64,000 nt of DNA, from the NCBI GenBank assembly GCA_001414345.1, contig LLCB01000199.1:46812-110811 (forward strand), in the 5' to 3' direction. A program made the position numbers and the translations under genes. Source of the stretch: Hymenoscyphus infarciens. Its lineage: Eukaryota; Ascomycota; Leotiomycetes; Helotiales; Helotiaceae. Shown here piece after piece: positions 22,690 through 34,400 of this stretch (position 1 is its first letter; every line of letters starts with the position of its first letter). The notes beneath the pieces were generated by a model. That model saw only the letters and a program-made list of their open reading frames with translations, did not search any database and was not told where the DNA came from.

Positions 22690-23928
22690 ATGGATTCCCT
22701 TTGGGACGTAAATTGTATCAAAGCCAGGCTAGACGATGTAAACTACATGACTAGTCTGGGCCTTGAAAGCAATATTGAATCTGCTGCAACCGACAAGATA
22801 TTCTATTATCACAGAGGCCTCAAGGAGTCAACATCTAGCAAACCTGTTATCGTGTTGCTTCATGGTTATCCCCAGACGTAAGATTTATTGTTAAACAGCT
22901 GAAACGTCTCAGAGTACTGACCCTTTATAGGAGCTTTCTGTAAGTTGGCTGCGGTGTTTTATTCTAGACTTCATACATGCTTTTCTAACACCTGCTAATT
23001 TCTGTTATCCCTACCTAGATGGAGACATGTAAGTATTATTGTTTACCAACGCTTCCATATGCATTACTCATTATTTCACAGGTAGTTGCTTTACTTCCAA
23101 AGGATATCCCGCTTTTTATTCCAGATGTTTGGGCCCTTGACATCCAATCCATTCATTGAACCCAGCTAACACAATTAGCTTCCTGGCTATGGCCGATCCT
23201 CTCCCCTCGCCATCCCCCACGATAAACGAAACGTTGGACAAGCAATTCTCAAGACTCTCCACCCACTCCTTCCAGTGTCCAACGAGCCCCCATCCATCAT
23301 CCTAGCAGGCCACGATCGTGGTGCTCGAGTCTGCCATCGTTTGTCCGTTGATGCCCCAGCCGAACTACTCTTCAAACTCAAAGGTGCCATTCTCCTCGAC
23401 ATCGTTCCAACCGCCATCCAATGGAAATCTTTTGCTAGCCCGGCGGCAGCTGTAGGTAGTTACCATTGGTCCCTTCTCGCGAATGTGGACTTGGCAACAG
23501 CCATGATCAAATCCTTGGGTGCCGCAGAATTTGTGACTACAAATATTGAAAGATGGGCTGGCCAGAATGCGGCTGGGGTTGCAAAGTTCAATGAGCAAGA
23601 TGCCAAAAGTGTTTACGGGGACTCTTTCAAATATGAATCAGTCATCCGAGCGTCTTGTGATGATTACCGAGCTGGCGCCTTTGAGGATATCACCCAACAA
23701 GAGGAAGATCAGAAAGCTGGAAGGAAATTGGAGGTCGATGTGCTTGTTCTTTACTCGGCAGGATATCTGGGAAGTAGGTACAATGTGGAGGCCGTTTGGA
23801 CCGAGTGGATGGGAAATGCTTTCTTGGAAACTGATGGATTTGAAGATGGTGTCGGGCATTTTATCCCCGAGGAAGCTCCCGAGAAGACGGCGGATGCTAT
23901 CCAGCGGTTTTATTCCCAACATGCTTGA
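22690..23928 (+). CDS. Alpha/beta hydrolase, haloacetate dehalogenase/epoxide hydrolase-like
   Basis: Five exons: 22690-22877, 22931-22939 (9 nt), 23019-23028 (10 nt), 23082-23126 and 23179-23928, giving 333 residues. The two micro-exons encode SF and WRH of the expected HGYPQTSFLWRH. Oxyanion-region motif is HGYPQT; the nucleophile elbow is GHDRG with Asp130; the general-base His is His311 in GVGHFIPEEAPE. An Asp nucleophile plus HDRGAR and the following LDIVPT pattern fit the fluoroacetate/haloacetate dehalogenase group, with soluble epoxide hydrolases the nearest alternative. The substrate cannot be read from sequence. The fourth intron has a GTTTGG donor, which is less common. It is transcribed away from TRM4. 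Confidence 0.87.
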
Positions 23929-24468
23929 TCACGACACTTTTTCAATTCCAGACTTAAGTCTAAGGATTTAATATCATTGTTGTATTTTTTCTTTTGATCA
24001 AATGAATGCTATGATAGTTCACGATGAATAAAACTCTCATATCCCGTTTTCTAATTACATACCATCCTTTGGAAAAACGCTTAGGTCAGAATTAAAATGA
24101 ACCTTTCTGCTTGTCATTCATTTTGACCAGCGTTGTATACATCTTAATTGAGCAAGGGTGGCACAACTCCAAAGATTAAGTTAATCTGTCTGAAATCGAC
24201 ATTTGCAAAAGACCCGACAGGTCTGACCAGGCAAGTTGAGCCAGTAAGTAACTCCAATACACACTCCCGTAAAAGAATAAAAGTAAATCTAATCCATTCC
24301 AATCAAAACACTAAAATTCCCCCAGAAAAGCCTCCATCTTCCAACCAAAAAGCTTCTTTCCCCCCTGGCAGATTGAGTACTACCAAACTGTTCCAATATT
24401 CTTAAGCGTCCTCAGCACTTATTCACTCCCTACGCAAAACTCCAAACCCCCAAAGCATGTAATATTTC
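23929..24468. other. Intergenic
   Basis: 3' flank of the hydrolase gene. A small open frame at 24148-24405 is Lys/Pro/Ser-rich without coding support. Nothing else seen. Confidence 0.5.
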
Positions 24469-25553
24469 GGGAAACGCTATTCTGTCCCAACGCTAGCATA
24501 GGTACCATGCTAGCGTATAAAATTAGCGAAATTTCAATATATTCACTCTTACTAGAAAATAATCGCCACTACCTTCCTAAAAAGGACTAGTCCTACCTAA
24601 AAAAGTGGTATAAATAGAGTAAATAAAGCTTGTAATAATAATAAATTAATAAACTACGTATAATCGAATAAAGCGCCTAAAAAGTTGATTTAAATCCGAG
24701 GACTTTTCTTAATTATATACTAATTACCTAATTAGGCTAGCGCTTTCTCTTTATGCCGCCCTTTCCTATAAGTAGTATACTCTCTTACTACTTTTTATAA
24801 AAGGTTATACTAAAGTCTCTAGTAATCTGCTTATTAACTTCTGCCTATACCTCTACCTTTTCTAGTATCTAATTTAACTACGTTCTATTAACTAGTATAC
24901 TATAATTTAAAATATTAGAAGTAGTAGAATTAAAGGCGTTAACTTAAGAGGTTATATTAATATTAAAGTATTAGTATTAGATCGATATCGAAGTATTAAT
25001 ATTAGATTAAGCGTCTATAAATAGATATATCTGGCTACTAATTTATAAGCGATCTACTATTTACGTTAAATAGGTAAAAGGCTCAAATTTATTTACTTTA
25101 TTATATAAATCGTACTTAATCTTAATAAGAGAGTATAAGAGAGTGTCTCTTCTACTAAGGGGTCTAAGAGGCTAGCTCTCTAGTGAAAAGACAAGTGCCT
25201 TATACTATTACTATTAGAATATGTCTAGAAGTTAGGCGATACTCTAAAGAGGTAAAACTAAGATTATTCCTACTTTTTAGAGATATTAATATTTTTATTA
25301 GTTTTGTTAGTTTAACTAGTTAAGTATATATTTAAGTCTTTTATAAGTATTAAGTACTTTTAAGTAATAATTTAAGTTATATCTATAGTTTCTAGAGTAT
25401 TAGTATTTAGAAATATAATAATATATATATATAATAAAAAGGATTTTAAAACACTTCTAGTAAAGTGAATAGAAGGACGAGAGAGCGAATCACGTAGTAG
25501 CGCTCTTAGTATACTAGGGGCCCCTGCTAGCGTTAGGACAGAATAGCGCAATC
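24469..25553. mobile_element. Inverted-repeat DNA element with 9-bp target duplication (Mutator-like?)
   Basis: The ends share CGCTATTCTGTCC[C/T]AACGCTAGCA in inverted orientation (about 24474-24496 and 25526-25548). TAATATTTC occurs directly at 24460-24468 and again at 25554-25562, a perfect 9-bp direct repeat outside the element. A 9-bp duplication suggests Mutator-like. The interior is AT-rich and non-coding. The extreme termini between duplication and TIR match imperfectly, so the superfamily call is tentative. Confidence 0.7.
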
Positions 25554-25562
25554 TAATATTTC

Positions 25563-25811
25563 ACGTAGTTGAACTATACCTAGGTATAAAAAGTAACTAA
25601 TCTCGTAACACAATCTGATATCACACGTGACACTTCTCTAAAAGGGATTATTACACATCGCGGCAAAAATAAATCGGAAATCATCTATAGATTTCAAACC
25701 TACTATTTCTGCTTTTTTTTTCACAATTCACTATAAAAGGAAGTAAATCTACTACTTACCTCTCTAAAGTGAAAACTAAAGATAAGTATTTTTAAGTAAG
25801 CAAAATAATTA
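25563..25811. other. Short spacer between two DNA elements
   Basis: Contains a CACGTG at about 25623 and an AT-rich remainder. No gene. Confidence 0.4.
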
Positions 25812-28800
25812 CTATAGTAGCTATTAGCGACTCTCTTAGATATTTTAGAAAATCGACTTTTTATACTTAAATATATTATAATTTAATATACTCTACTACT
25901 ATCTTTTATACTTAATTATACTTTAAAGTTAAGAGAATTATATATTAAGGCTATTTAAATATACTAAAAGTATATATAGTTAATAAATTATAGTATTATT
26001 AGTACTTTAAAACTAGTATTTCTACCTCTTCTAGTAATACTTTAAATAACTTAAAATCTACTTTTTTAGAAGAACTAGGCTTAAAGTATATCTTACTATT
26101 ATTATTTCTTTTTACTTCTTCTTTTTCTTCTTTATTAAGTTTAATATATTACTCTTAGTTATTCTATAGAGGCTAGTTAGTATTTATATATACTATAACG
26201 TCTTATTTATACTCTCTATTATAATACCTAGATCTATTATCTATCTCTTTCTCTACTTTAAATATAAGAGCTTTTATAATATTAATAAAGTCTTCCTCTT
26301 CTATTAGTATAACTAATTCCTTTATTTAATAAATATACCTCTTAGTATATAATTTTATATAAAGATATAAGTAAAATTAAGTATATAGTATATTAAGTTT
26401 TAACTATATCTTATTAAAAAGGTTAAAGTCTTTATTACTAGTTTTAAGCTAACCTATCTTAATCTTATTATATATTATATAAGTATTATTATTAAGATAC
26501 TTAATATTATTATAAAAAGAGACCTTTTTAGAGATCCTCTTATATCTCTAGATTAGCTTTATATTTATAGTTTCTAGTATTATTATCTTAATAATTATAT
26601 ATCTTATCTAGCTTCTTTTATAGTACTTTCTACTATTACTAATATTACTTTTAAATAAGATATATATTATAGATTTTAATAAACTTATTAATCTAGTAAT
26701 AGATAATATCTATATAGATATATTATAAAGTAATTTAATTATATCTTAAACTATTAAAAAGACCTTTTTATTTAAGTATTTAAAAGTATCTTATTTACTA
26801 AGAAGTTTATTAATTAATTAGAGTATACTACTATTACTTAATATACTAGTTTTTAGTAGAAGTACTATATACCTAGGTTTTTAATATTTTTAAATTAAGC
26901 TTCTTTTTATATTATAAAAGAAGATAGTATACTGCTATTAAAAGAGTCTTTATACCTTTATCTACTTATACTACTTTTAAGAAGTTGTATTTATATACTA
27001 ATTAAAAGTAGTACTTTATAATTATAACTTAGATATAGTTAGAAAGGCTAATAAAATATCCTAATATTTTATATAAGTAGATGTTAATAAATCTATATAT
27101 TTAGAAGTTATAGAAGGATAATTTATTATAGCTATTAATATTCTATATCTAATTTAGTCTTTTAATAATAAACTATTTATAAACTCTTTTAAGAATATTC
27201 TTTCTAGTTTTAATAGATATAGGTACTATTTACTAATTTAATTAAGTAATCTCTCTTTTATTAATAAAGAAGCCTAGCTTATAATAAAGGTAAATATATA
27301 TAGTATAATAGTTATATTAAATTACTTAGCTAGATTTAAATTTATTTATAATAACGTTAATAAGAGTAGTATCTTATTTAAGTATAAAAGGTTCTATTTA
27401 ATAAAGTAGAAGCTTTTAATATATTTAAAGCTTTTAAAGTTATTAATTAGATATTAGTATATCTTTAAATTAATTAAGTATATATAGGATTTTCTTATAA
27501 GTAAAGTCTTTATATTATAACTTTATAGCTAATTAAATAGCTTCTAGATTATTAATAATATTAGAAATTTTTATAAGAAAGTTTTAAGCTTTAAACTTAT
27601 ACTAAAAGGTCTTTTTACTATTAAATATTAGTATATATTTACTTTATAATAATAGAGTAAATTTAACTTATTTTATAATTAACCTTTTAGTAGCTATCTT
27701 TTCTATTATATATATAAGAAGCTTTTCTTTTATTATATATAAGTTATATAACTTCTCTTTAACTACTACCTACTTTGCTAAGCTAGTTATTATAACTAAG
27801 AGCTATTTAAAAGAACTAAAAGCTATTTAAAAAAAAATATAAAAGAAATAAGAGAGAATTATAAGAAAAATATAATTTAAATATAAAGTTAATTTATTTA
27901 AGTAAGTATATAATTATTTTTAAAATTATAGTAAAGTAGGGTTCTAGTTATATTAAGGTTATATAACATAATTTTTAAAAAGTAGAAGAAACTTATTAAT
28001 AATCTTACTTATTATAAAGCTATTTTAGAATATTATAATAATATCTAATTAAATACTTTTTATAAAAGAAAGTATTTATTTATATTTAAATAGCTCTTAT
28101 TTTAAATTTAAAATAAAAAAAATAAAAGATAAATAAAATATTAATATTACTATATTAAAAGAAGAAAACTCTATTTTAAATAAATTCTAACTAAAATTAA
28201 GACTTAATATTAGTATAAAAGAGGCTTAAATTACTTAAGAGTATAAGATAACCTCTTTCTTATACTTCTATAATTAATCTCTAGTTTACTCTTTACTACC
28301 TTATTCTTTACTACCTTATTCTTTACTACCTTATTCTTTACTACTAGTAATACCTCTTCTAAAGCCTTGAATTTAACTAGCTTATCCTCTTCTACTAAAG
28401 GCTCTAATTTAGTCTTCTTAATAAGTAATTTAGCTTTAGAATTTAATAAGTTTAAACTTAAAAACGAAGATAATAATTAAGCTAATCTTTTACTAGTAGA
28501 TACTTTATAAATTACTAGTAATAGTAATAACGCTTTCTTACTCTTTTTCAGCTTTGGTTTCTCCTTTTTAATAAATAGTAACTCCTTTTTATAGATTACT
28601 AGAAAGAATATATATATTACTTATTTAGGCTTATATATACTCTTAAGATTAGCTACTATTATACTATCTTCTATATCTACTTCTTTAAAGATATAGATTA
28701 CTATAAGCTAAGTACTACTTATTAAGATCCTAAATTTAGCCTTCTTACTATTAAACTCCTTTTATAATACTTTCTAATATACTTTATTATACTTAGTATA

Positions 28801-29672
28801 TATGTCTAATAAATTAATAAGTTTTTATAAAAACTTATTAACCTAGTTTCTAGTGTTAATTAATACCTCTTTCTTAAATTAATAGGTTATTATAGTACTT
28901 ATAAAAGTAGCCTTTTTTAGAAGACGCTTATATAACTATATATAAATAGTTTAGTAAAAGGTAGTCTTTTTTTAATAGTAAAGATTAAGACTAAAGTTAT
29001 CTCTTTTTTTAAGTTAATCCTTTATAGCTTTATTCTTCTTTTTAGCTTTATTTCTTAGCTTAATAGCTTTTTTAGTATAATCTTTAAACTTTAATAAATT
29101 AGTAGTAGAAGAGTTATTACTATTATAATCTTACTAATACTTATTATTAGAGAAGAAGAGTAATTTAATTATTTTCTTATTTTTAGAAATACTTTTAAAT
29201 TTTATAGTAGGTTCTTTTTAAATTTAAAGCTTTTAAAGCTTAGCTTAAAGTATAGTAGTATTTTAGTTATAACTATATTTACTATAAAAAATACTACTAA
29301 TAGACTTTTTATAAGTAAGGTAAAAAGGTATAGTAGTAATAGTATATAGAAGAGGTATATAGAAGAGAATTATAAATCTATAAGTATATAAAAGTAGTAG
29401 TAGAAGGATAATAGTAGAATTTAGAGTATAAGGTATATAAGAGTAAGAACCTTAAATTATACTTTTTCAATAACTATAACTTCTATAATAATTAAGTATA
29501 TATAATTTTAGTATAATTAAATAGCCTTAATACGTAATTCTCTTAACTTTAAAGTATAATTAAGTATAAAAGGTAATAGTAGAGTACTTTAAATTATTAT
29601 ATATTTAGACGCTAATATGCTAAAAAGTCGATTTTCTAAAATGTTCGAGAGAGTCGCTAACAGCTACCATAG
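25812..29672. mobile_element. 3.86-kb RIP-mutated DNA transposon with ~190-bp terminal inverted repeats
   Basis: The left end CTATAGTAGCTATTAGCGAC and the reverse-complemented right end CTATGGTAGCTGTTAGCGAC match, and the match continues for about 190 bp, including AGAAAATCGACTTTTTA and ATACTTAATTATACTTTAAA. Mismatches are mostly RIP-type transitions. The interior is extremely AT-rich, with stops everywhere; no transposase motif is readable. The size and long TIRs fit an autonomous DNA transposon now dead. The target duplication is unclear (ATTA possible). Confidence 0.75.
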
Positions 29673-30233
29673 ATTACTATCAAGAGTATTAAAAAAGACT
29701 TATGCTAATAAAATTACATCTTCAAGTGTGACTGGGTTTTTACCTCTTTCTTAGGGGCAGGAGAGAGCGGATAAAACCACTGCGTTCTATTAAAAATGCT
29801 TCCTATTCTTATCACCCGTGTCTTCAAAGTCACTCAAAAATTATCCCAGAGTATTTATGTGTACTAAGAATTTAAAGTTCTGGGGTCTGCTAAACTCTTG
29901 GAACTTACGGGTTCAATTATCATCCCAAAAGGCCCTGAACACTTCCTCAATGTGAACTACTCCTAGCTTCTCTCCACCAAACACTGTAATGTCATGTTGT
30001 AATCTTATGGAAACGTGGAAAACATCATGTCATATTTTTACATAGCCATATCTGCTACCTAGAAAAAGTGTAAGTAAGCTACCAAAGCCAAAGCTCCTAT
30101 CCGACTCTGTTCATGACATGTTACAATCCCATCCCCTACAATTCATCTGGCAACTTCCCGCCAGGTCATAAAAGCAGAAGTAAAAACCACATGTATATCA
30201 TATATTCGTAACTCGTAATCATCAAGTTCTCCA
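29673..30233. other. Intergenic
   Basis: Balanced-GC flank and 3' region of the next gene. No gene supported. Confidence 0.45.
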
Positions 30234-31774
30234 TCACGCCAATCGTCTCTTCTTTCGTGCGCCACCTTGTTCACCCTCGTCCCCATCATGAGTACTCGCG
30301 ACCTCGTTGAAGAAAGCCTCAACACCCAATTTGCACCATTTCTCCACAAATGAATGACCTTGCGTGAGAACCTGCGGATCCATTTCACAGCCCTCCCACT
30401 CGGGCCAGGCTTCAACAAATACCCATATCAGATCAGTGCTTCCTGGAACTTTGTCAGAAGAGACGTTGCAGCCGAGAGCCTTTGATAGCGCAACCATTAG
30501 ATTGAGGTCCTTGCTTATGTACCCAAGGAGAGAGTCGACTGCTGCAATATGGGGCTTAGACGGAGGACTGCAGGCGGAATTTTCGACGGGAAGAGTTGAG
30601 GCTGCATTTTCATTTGACAACTTTGATATGTATGGGGCGTCGATAGTGCTAGGCGTGGGATCGTTGTCGACTGAATTCGCGCCTGTTGCAAATGCGGGAA
30701 TTGGGTTCGGTGCACCTGCTTCATTTGAATGATTAGCCAAAGCCCGTGGGACAATTGCAGATATTCTCCGAGGTTTGAAACAATGACGAAATAGAGTTTT
30801 TGATTATTCTAAACATTTGGAACAACCAGCAATGGGATAGCCTGATTATTCTAAACGATTGAGATATTTGAAAACTAAATTTGTTGGTTTTCCAACCCTT
30901 TTTGGGTAATGGGTATCTTACTTGTAGACGGATGTGGAATATTTGACACCTCTTGAAGCGACTTTGGTGGCAAACTGTGTACCTCCTTGTAGAGCGTTGC
31001 CATATCATCATGGCCAGTAGTTTCCTTCTTGACGATAGTGTTGTTTTCGGGCAAATTATTTGAAACTCCTTCCGCCAGTGGCTGTTGAAATTGCTGATGT
31101 TCCGCTAAACCAATGGAGTAGTTATAGTAATCGACAGAAGACGGCGCTGGAGGGCTTGAAATAATAGACACTGGGGCTTGTGCAGCACGATTTGGGTATG
31201 GTTGAATGCCTGGAAACCTTTCCTTGGCCCAGAAATGACTCCAAAGAGCACTCTCGCTGCGGTACTGTTTGATATCCGCATCCGATTCCGGATCTTCGAA
31301 TCGGCAACGCGCAATGTGGTCGCAGATGTGATCGAAGACAGAACGCGGAATCCCTGACGCGTATGCCTTCTGCTCGATATGCTTGAGGTGACTAACGTAG
31401 TACTGATTAGGGCACTGCCCAGGAAAGAACTCTCCAGGCCCTAATCGAAGTGCTGGTCAGCCTTGATATTCTCAAGTAGTTGGCGTCGCGATACGAGAGA
31501 AGAACGAGCACCTACAAAACTTCTTGAACAGCTCGACCTCGGCCTCGTACTGCTGAGTATCCCATTCTTCGTTGGCAAACTCCTTGGATACTCTCATCTG
31601 AATGGCGTTCCAAGCGACCCAGAAGTTGCGGTTGGACTTCGCCATGTTGTCGTCTTCATTGTGACGTTTTCGCATCCGTTCGAGCTGGGAAACGTACGGC
31701 CGAAAGACAGGGAAAGCGGCTCGAGGAGGGCGCCATGGTGCGCGACCTTGCTTTTGTTTCGAGGAGACTTCCAT
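30234..31774 (-). CDS. Uncharacterised 419-residue protein
   Basis: Three exons: 31774-31516, 31440-30922 and 30715-30234. Donors are GTAGGT and GTAAGA, a GCTAAT branch-like site precedes the last acceptor, and phases agree. I do not recognise the family. The N-terminal third is basic and aromatic (APWRPPRAAFPVF, RKRHNEDDNMAKSNRNFWVAW), the middle is rich in His/Cys/Trp/Phe (VFDHICDHIARCRFED, LWSHFWAKERFPG), then a Ser/Pro/Asn-rich linker, a helical segment (LLGYISKDLNLMVALSKALG) and a terminal basic cluster RKKRR that could be a nuclear signal. A nuclear or chromatin role would be a guess. An in-frame ATG at 31858 would add 28 residues. Confidence 0.65.
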
Positions 31775-31858
31775 CGTCTCGAGGTAGCGGGATGTGAGCT
31801 TTGTTGGGTGCGGGATGGAGAGAGTTTGACGAGGGACGAAGCTTAGAAGGCACGGCAT

Positions 31859-32564
31859 GTCTTGAAAACGGCAAGAGCGACCTTCGACTCTTTCCCACGG
31901 AAAACCCACATCATATATATCACAGCGCCCCAAGAGAATCCGACATTGTTGGAAGAGCTCAGGAGAATTACAGATAGAATTTCCGCAATGTTCTAGAATT
32001 TTCGATAAATTTGAGAATATTGAGCATGCTGCAGGGCAATGACGGGAACTCACCCTCATTTCCTTACACACAAAAAGAGAGCTTAAGACTTACTGATTTT
32101 CGTATAGTTATGGGTTCTTTTGATCACAAGCCGCTCAAGTCGCTTCTTCTAGAATAGTCAGCGTGGTATTTGAGTACGCAATTACCCGCCGTCTTTGTAC
32201 TGAAGCCACATTCGCAGCAGATATTTCAAATCAATAGGAAGACATATAAACCGAGCCACTTCATGGTCTCATACAAAAGAAAGTAGAAAGAAAAGTAACA
32301 AAGTACGCGGAATATCGGGATGTTATCGTTGGATCTACCCGCGGTCGTGCCTTCTAAAGTCGTCAGCATAATACTTTGAACGGGCCCTCCGTACAGGCCC
32401 CTTTTCTTCACAGCGACATTCCCAGAGCCAATATCCGAAAAGAATGATTGAGTAGAGATTAACCGGAGCCTAATTCGCGGTATCGTATAGTACAAGAGAA
32501 AACAAAAAAGGAGAGTAACAAACCCAATGCCTGCCAATATGGTATACATAGGAACAGGCGCCTG
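31859..32564. other. Intergenic
   Basis: 5' flank of the uncharacterised gene and 3' flank of the SDR gene. A 107-codon minus-strand frame (32549-32226) has hydrophobic ends but no other support. Confidence 0.4.
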
Positions 32565-33729
32565 TCAAGAACTCCCCCCGATAGCTCTATCCTTGTTGAT
32601 CTTTTCCACCCGTTCAAAAATTCCCATGGTATGCTCCCACACGGTTTTCGAAACCCCCTTCTCCATATATTCCTCTATTATCTTCTTGCCAGTAGGCTCA
32701 CCGGTGTAGTGAAGTATATATCCACCACTGCCCACTTTTCCATCTGTACCTTTCCAGGTCGAAAGCCCCTTGGGCGCTGGCACACCAGATGCGAAGGGAG
32801 AGCCTTCAGCAGCCTTTGCGGGTGGATATAAAGCACTGGTTGCCAGGAATAACTGTCTACTACCAGTTTCCTCTGCACTGGTGAAGAACGGCCACAGGAG
32901 AGGGGTTGCAACCTTAATAGCAAGCCGCGCATACCATGGCAGACCCCTGGAGAGCCCCGTATCGACTACACCCGGGTTGGAGTGCAGGTATGTAATGGTG
33001 GGTTCTCTTTCCGCGAATTCGGTCGTCATCAGGTCATTCATGACAATTGTATGATTCGCACATGCCATGCCTGAGTATGCCGTCTTCAATTCGAGATCAT
33101 CGAGATTTACTGCCCTCTCATGACCAGCACCAAGGACGCTCAGGGTGCGAGCAAAGTTGGGCGTGGAGGATGTGGCATTTCGGAGGAGGGGGCTGAGGTT
33201 GTAGATGAATCGCATTCGAGAGTAGAAGTTTAGGGTCATCTTTCGATCGATGCCTTCCGGGGATTCTGGAATCTAGGTCAGCACAAGAGAACAGTCTCCC
33301 AACCGAAAGCCGCAGGACTGTTCGTACCTAATCGTCCAGCCAAAGAGAAATTGCCCTGTGTTTGTACCAGCAGATTGATCTTCTTCTCTTTCTTCTCAAT
33401 CTCCTTGCACACCCGGTCTACATCTGCCAGCTCTGAAACATCCGCCCGCAAGAATTCGACCTTTCCATCTTTGTTTAAGCCCTCGCATTCTTTGATAATT
33501 CGTTCTGCTGCTGGGGCGGATCTGCCAACGAGATATACTCTCGGTGAGACTGTGTTCTGCACAAACGCCTTGAGGGTGAACTCGCCAATGCCACTTGTGC
33601 CTCCAACTGTGAGGTATCAGCATTTGCTCAGCTGGGGTTGAGGGAGAACATACCAAAGAGAGCTACAAGTCCTGGGCCCAACTCTCGGAGCTGGGCGTTT
33701 GATGCGTTGACGAGGTCGAGGGCTACCAT
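32565..33729 (-). CDS. Short-chain dehydrogenase/reductase-like protein with altered active site
   Basis: Three exons: 33729-33654, 33606-33328 and 33265-32565, giving 351 residues. The cofactor loop is VGGTSGIGE (TGxxxGxG type), followed by VYLVGRS and FLRADVSEL, so NAD(P)-type binding is expected. The usual NNAG strand reads LLVQTQGN, and the catalytic YxxxK position appears as AYSGMACAN, without Lys; Ser is present in LSVLGAG. This pattern (LDDLELK..YS, then HSNPGVVDTG) resembles a fungal SDR-like group that keeps the fold but not the standard tetrad, so enzymatic activity is uncertain. The C-terminal ~120 residues extend beyond a minimal SDR and may be membrane-associated (ARLAIKVATPLLWPFF). 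Confidence 0.85.
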
Positions 33730-34400
33730 TCTGAACTAGATGGGAGGTTAATGAATACGTATTTGAGTGTTAGTGGTTGTAGTAAATTTGATTCTGCCAA
33801 AGCAAGTGGGCTTTTGAGATCCTTTATGGAAACAAATTAATGGCTTTACCGTTGTTCGGCGGAGATGATTCTTTGTACAAGGCAACGGTTGTCGTCGTCT
33901 TCAGCGGAGGAACGTCGACCCGGGCATGTAGCCTTAATCTCCCTTCACCAGCAACCAACACCATCAACATTGAGGGAAAGTTGTAAGTCTCTACTCAGAT
34001 AAATGAGCGAAAGCTAATAGATTATTTCAGGTACTAGTAGCAGATCTTCCATCAAATGATTCCGTTCACGTGATTACTCTTGGTCTTATGTAAGGTAGCT
34101 CGCGTTGGCAACCTCGCACATTGAGGCGCATGCTTCTATACTCGTCGAAAAGGAGCTCCCGGCCCATTACGCCCAGTGTCTCAAATCGGATTCTCTAGCC
34201 AGCCTGCATATATGTCCTAGTCTCCATCTTGATGTGAATTGCTTCCAGAAGAGAATAATAGCCTTCGTATGACATGACTTTGATCAGTGACTCAAGGACG
34301 AACTCTCCCCGTCCTCACAGGGGCTACCGTGTAGAGGACTCAGCCAGGCGCAACAAAGAAAGGGCACATTCACAGACTACATCTACCCATTATTCCCTTC
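33730..34400. promoter_or_regulatory. Bidirectional promoter region
   Basis: 671 bp between the divergent SDR and DUF gene starts. Contains an E-box CACGTG at about 34067. No other site that I can name. Confidence 0.4.

Noticed and set aside
24148..24405. Small Lys/Pro-rich plus-strand frame
   Set aside because: No homology, no start context, low complexity.
25812..29672. Possible transposase gene inside the large element
   Set aside because: Stops in every frame; no catalytic motif can be read after RIP.
32226..32549. 107-codon minus-strand frame with two hydrophobic segments downstream of the SDR gene
   Set aside because: No recognised motif and no splice or leader support; it starts 16 bp from the SDR stop and is most likely 3' flank.
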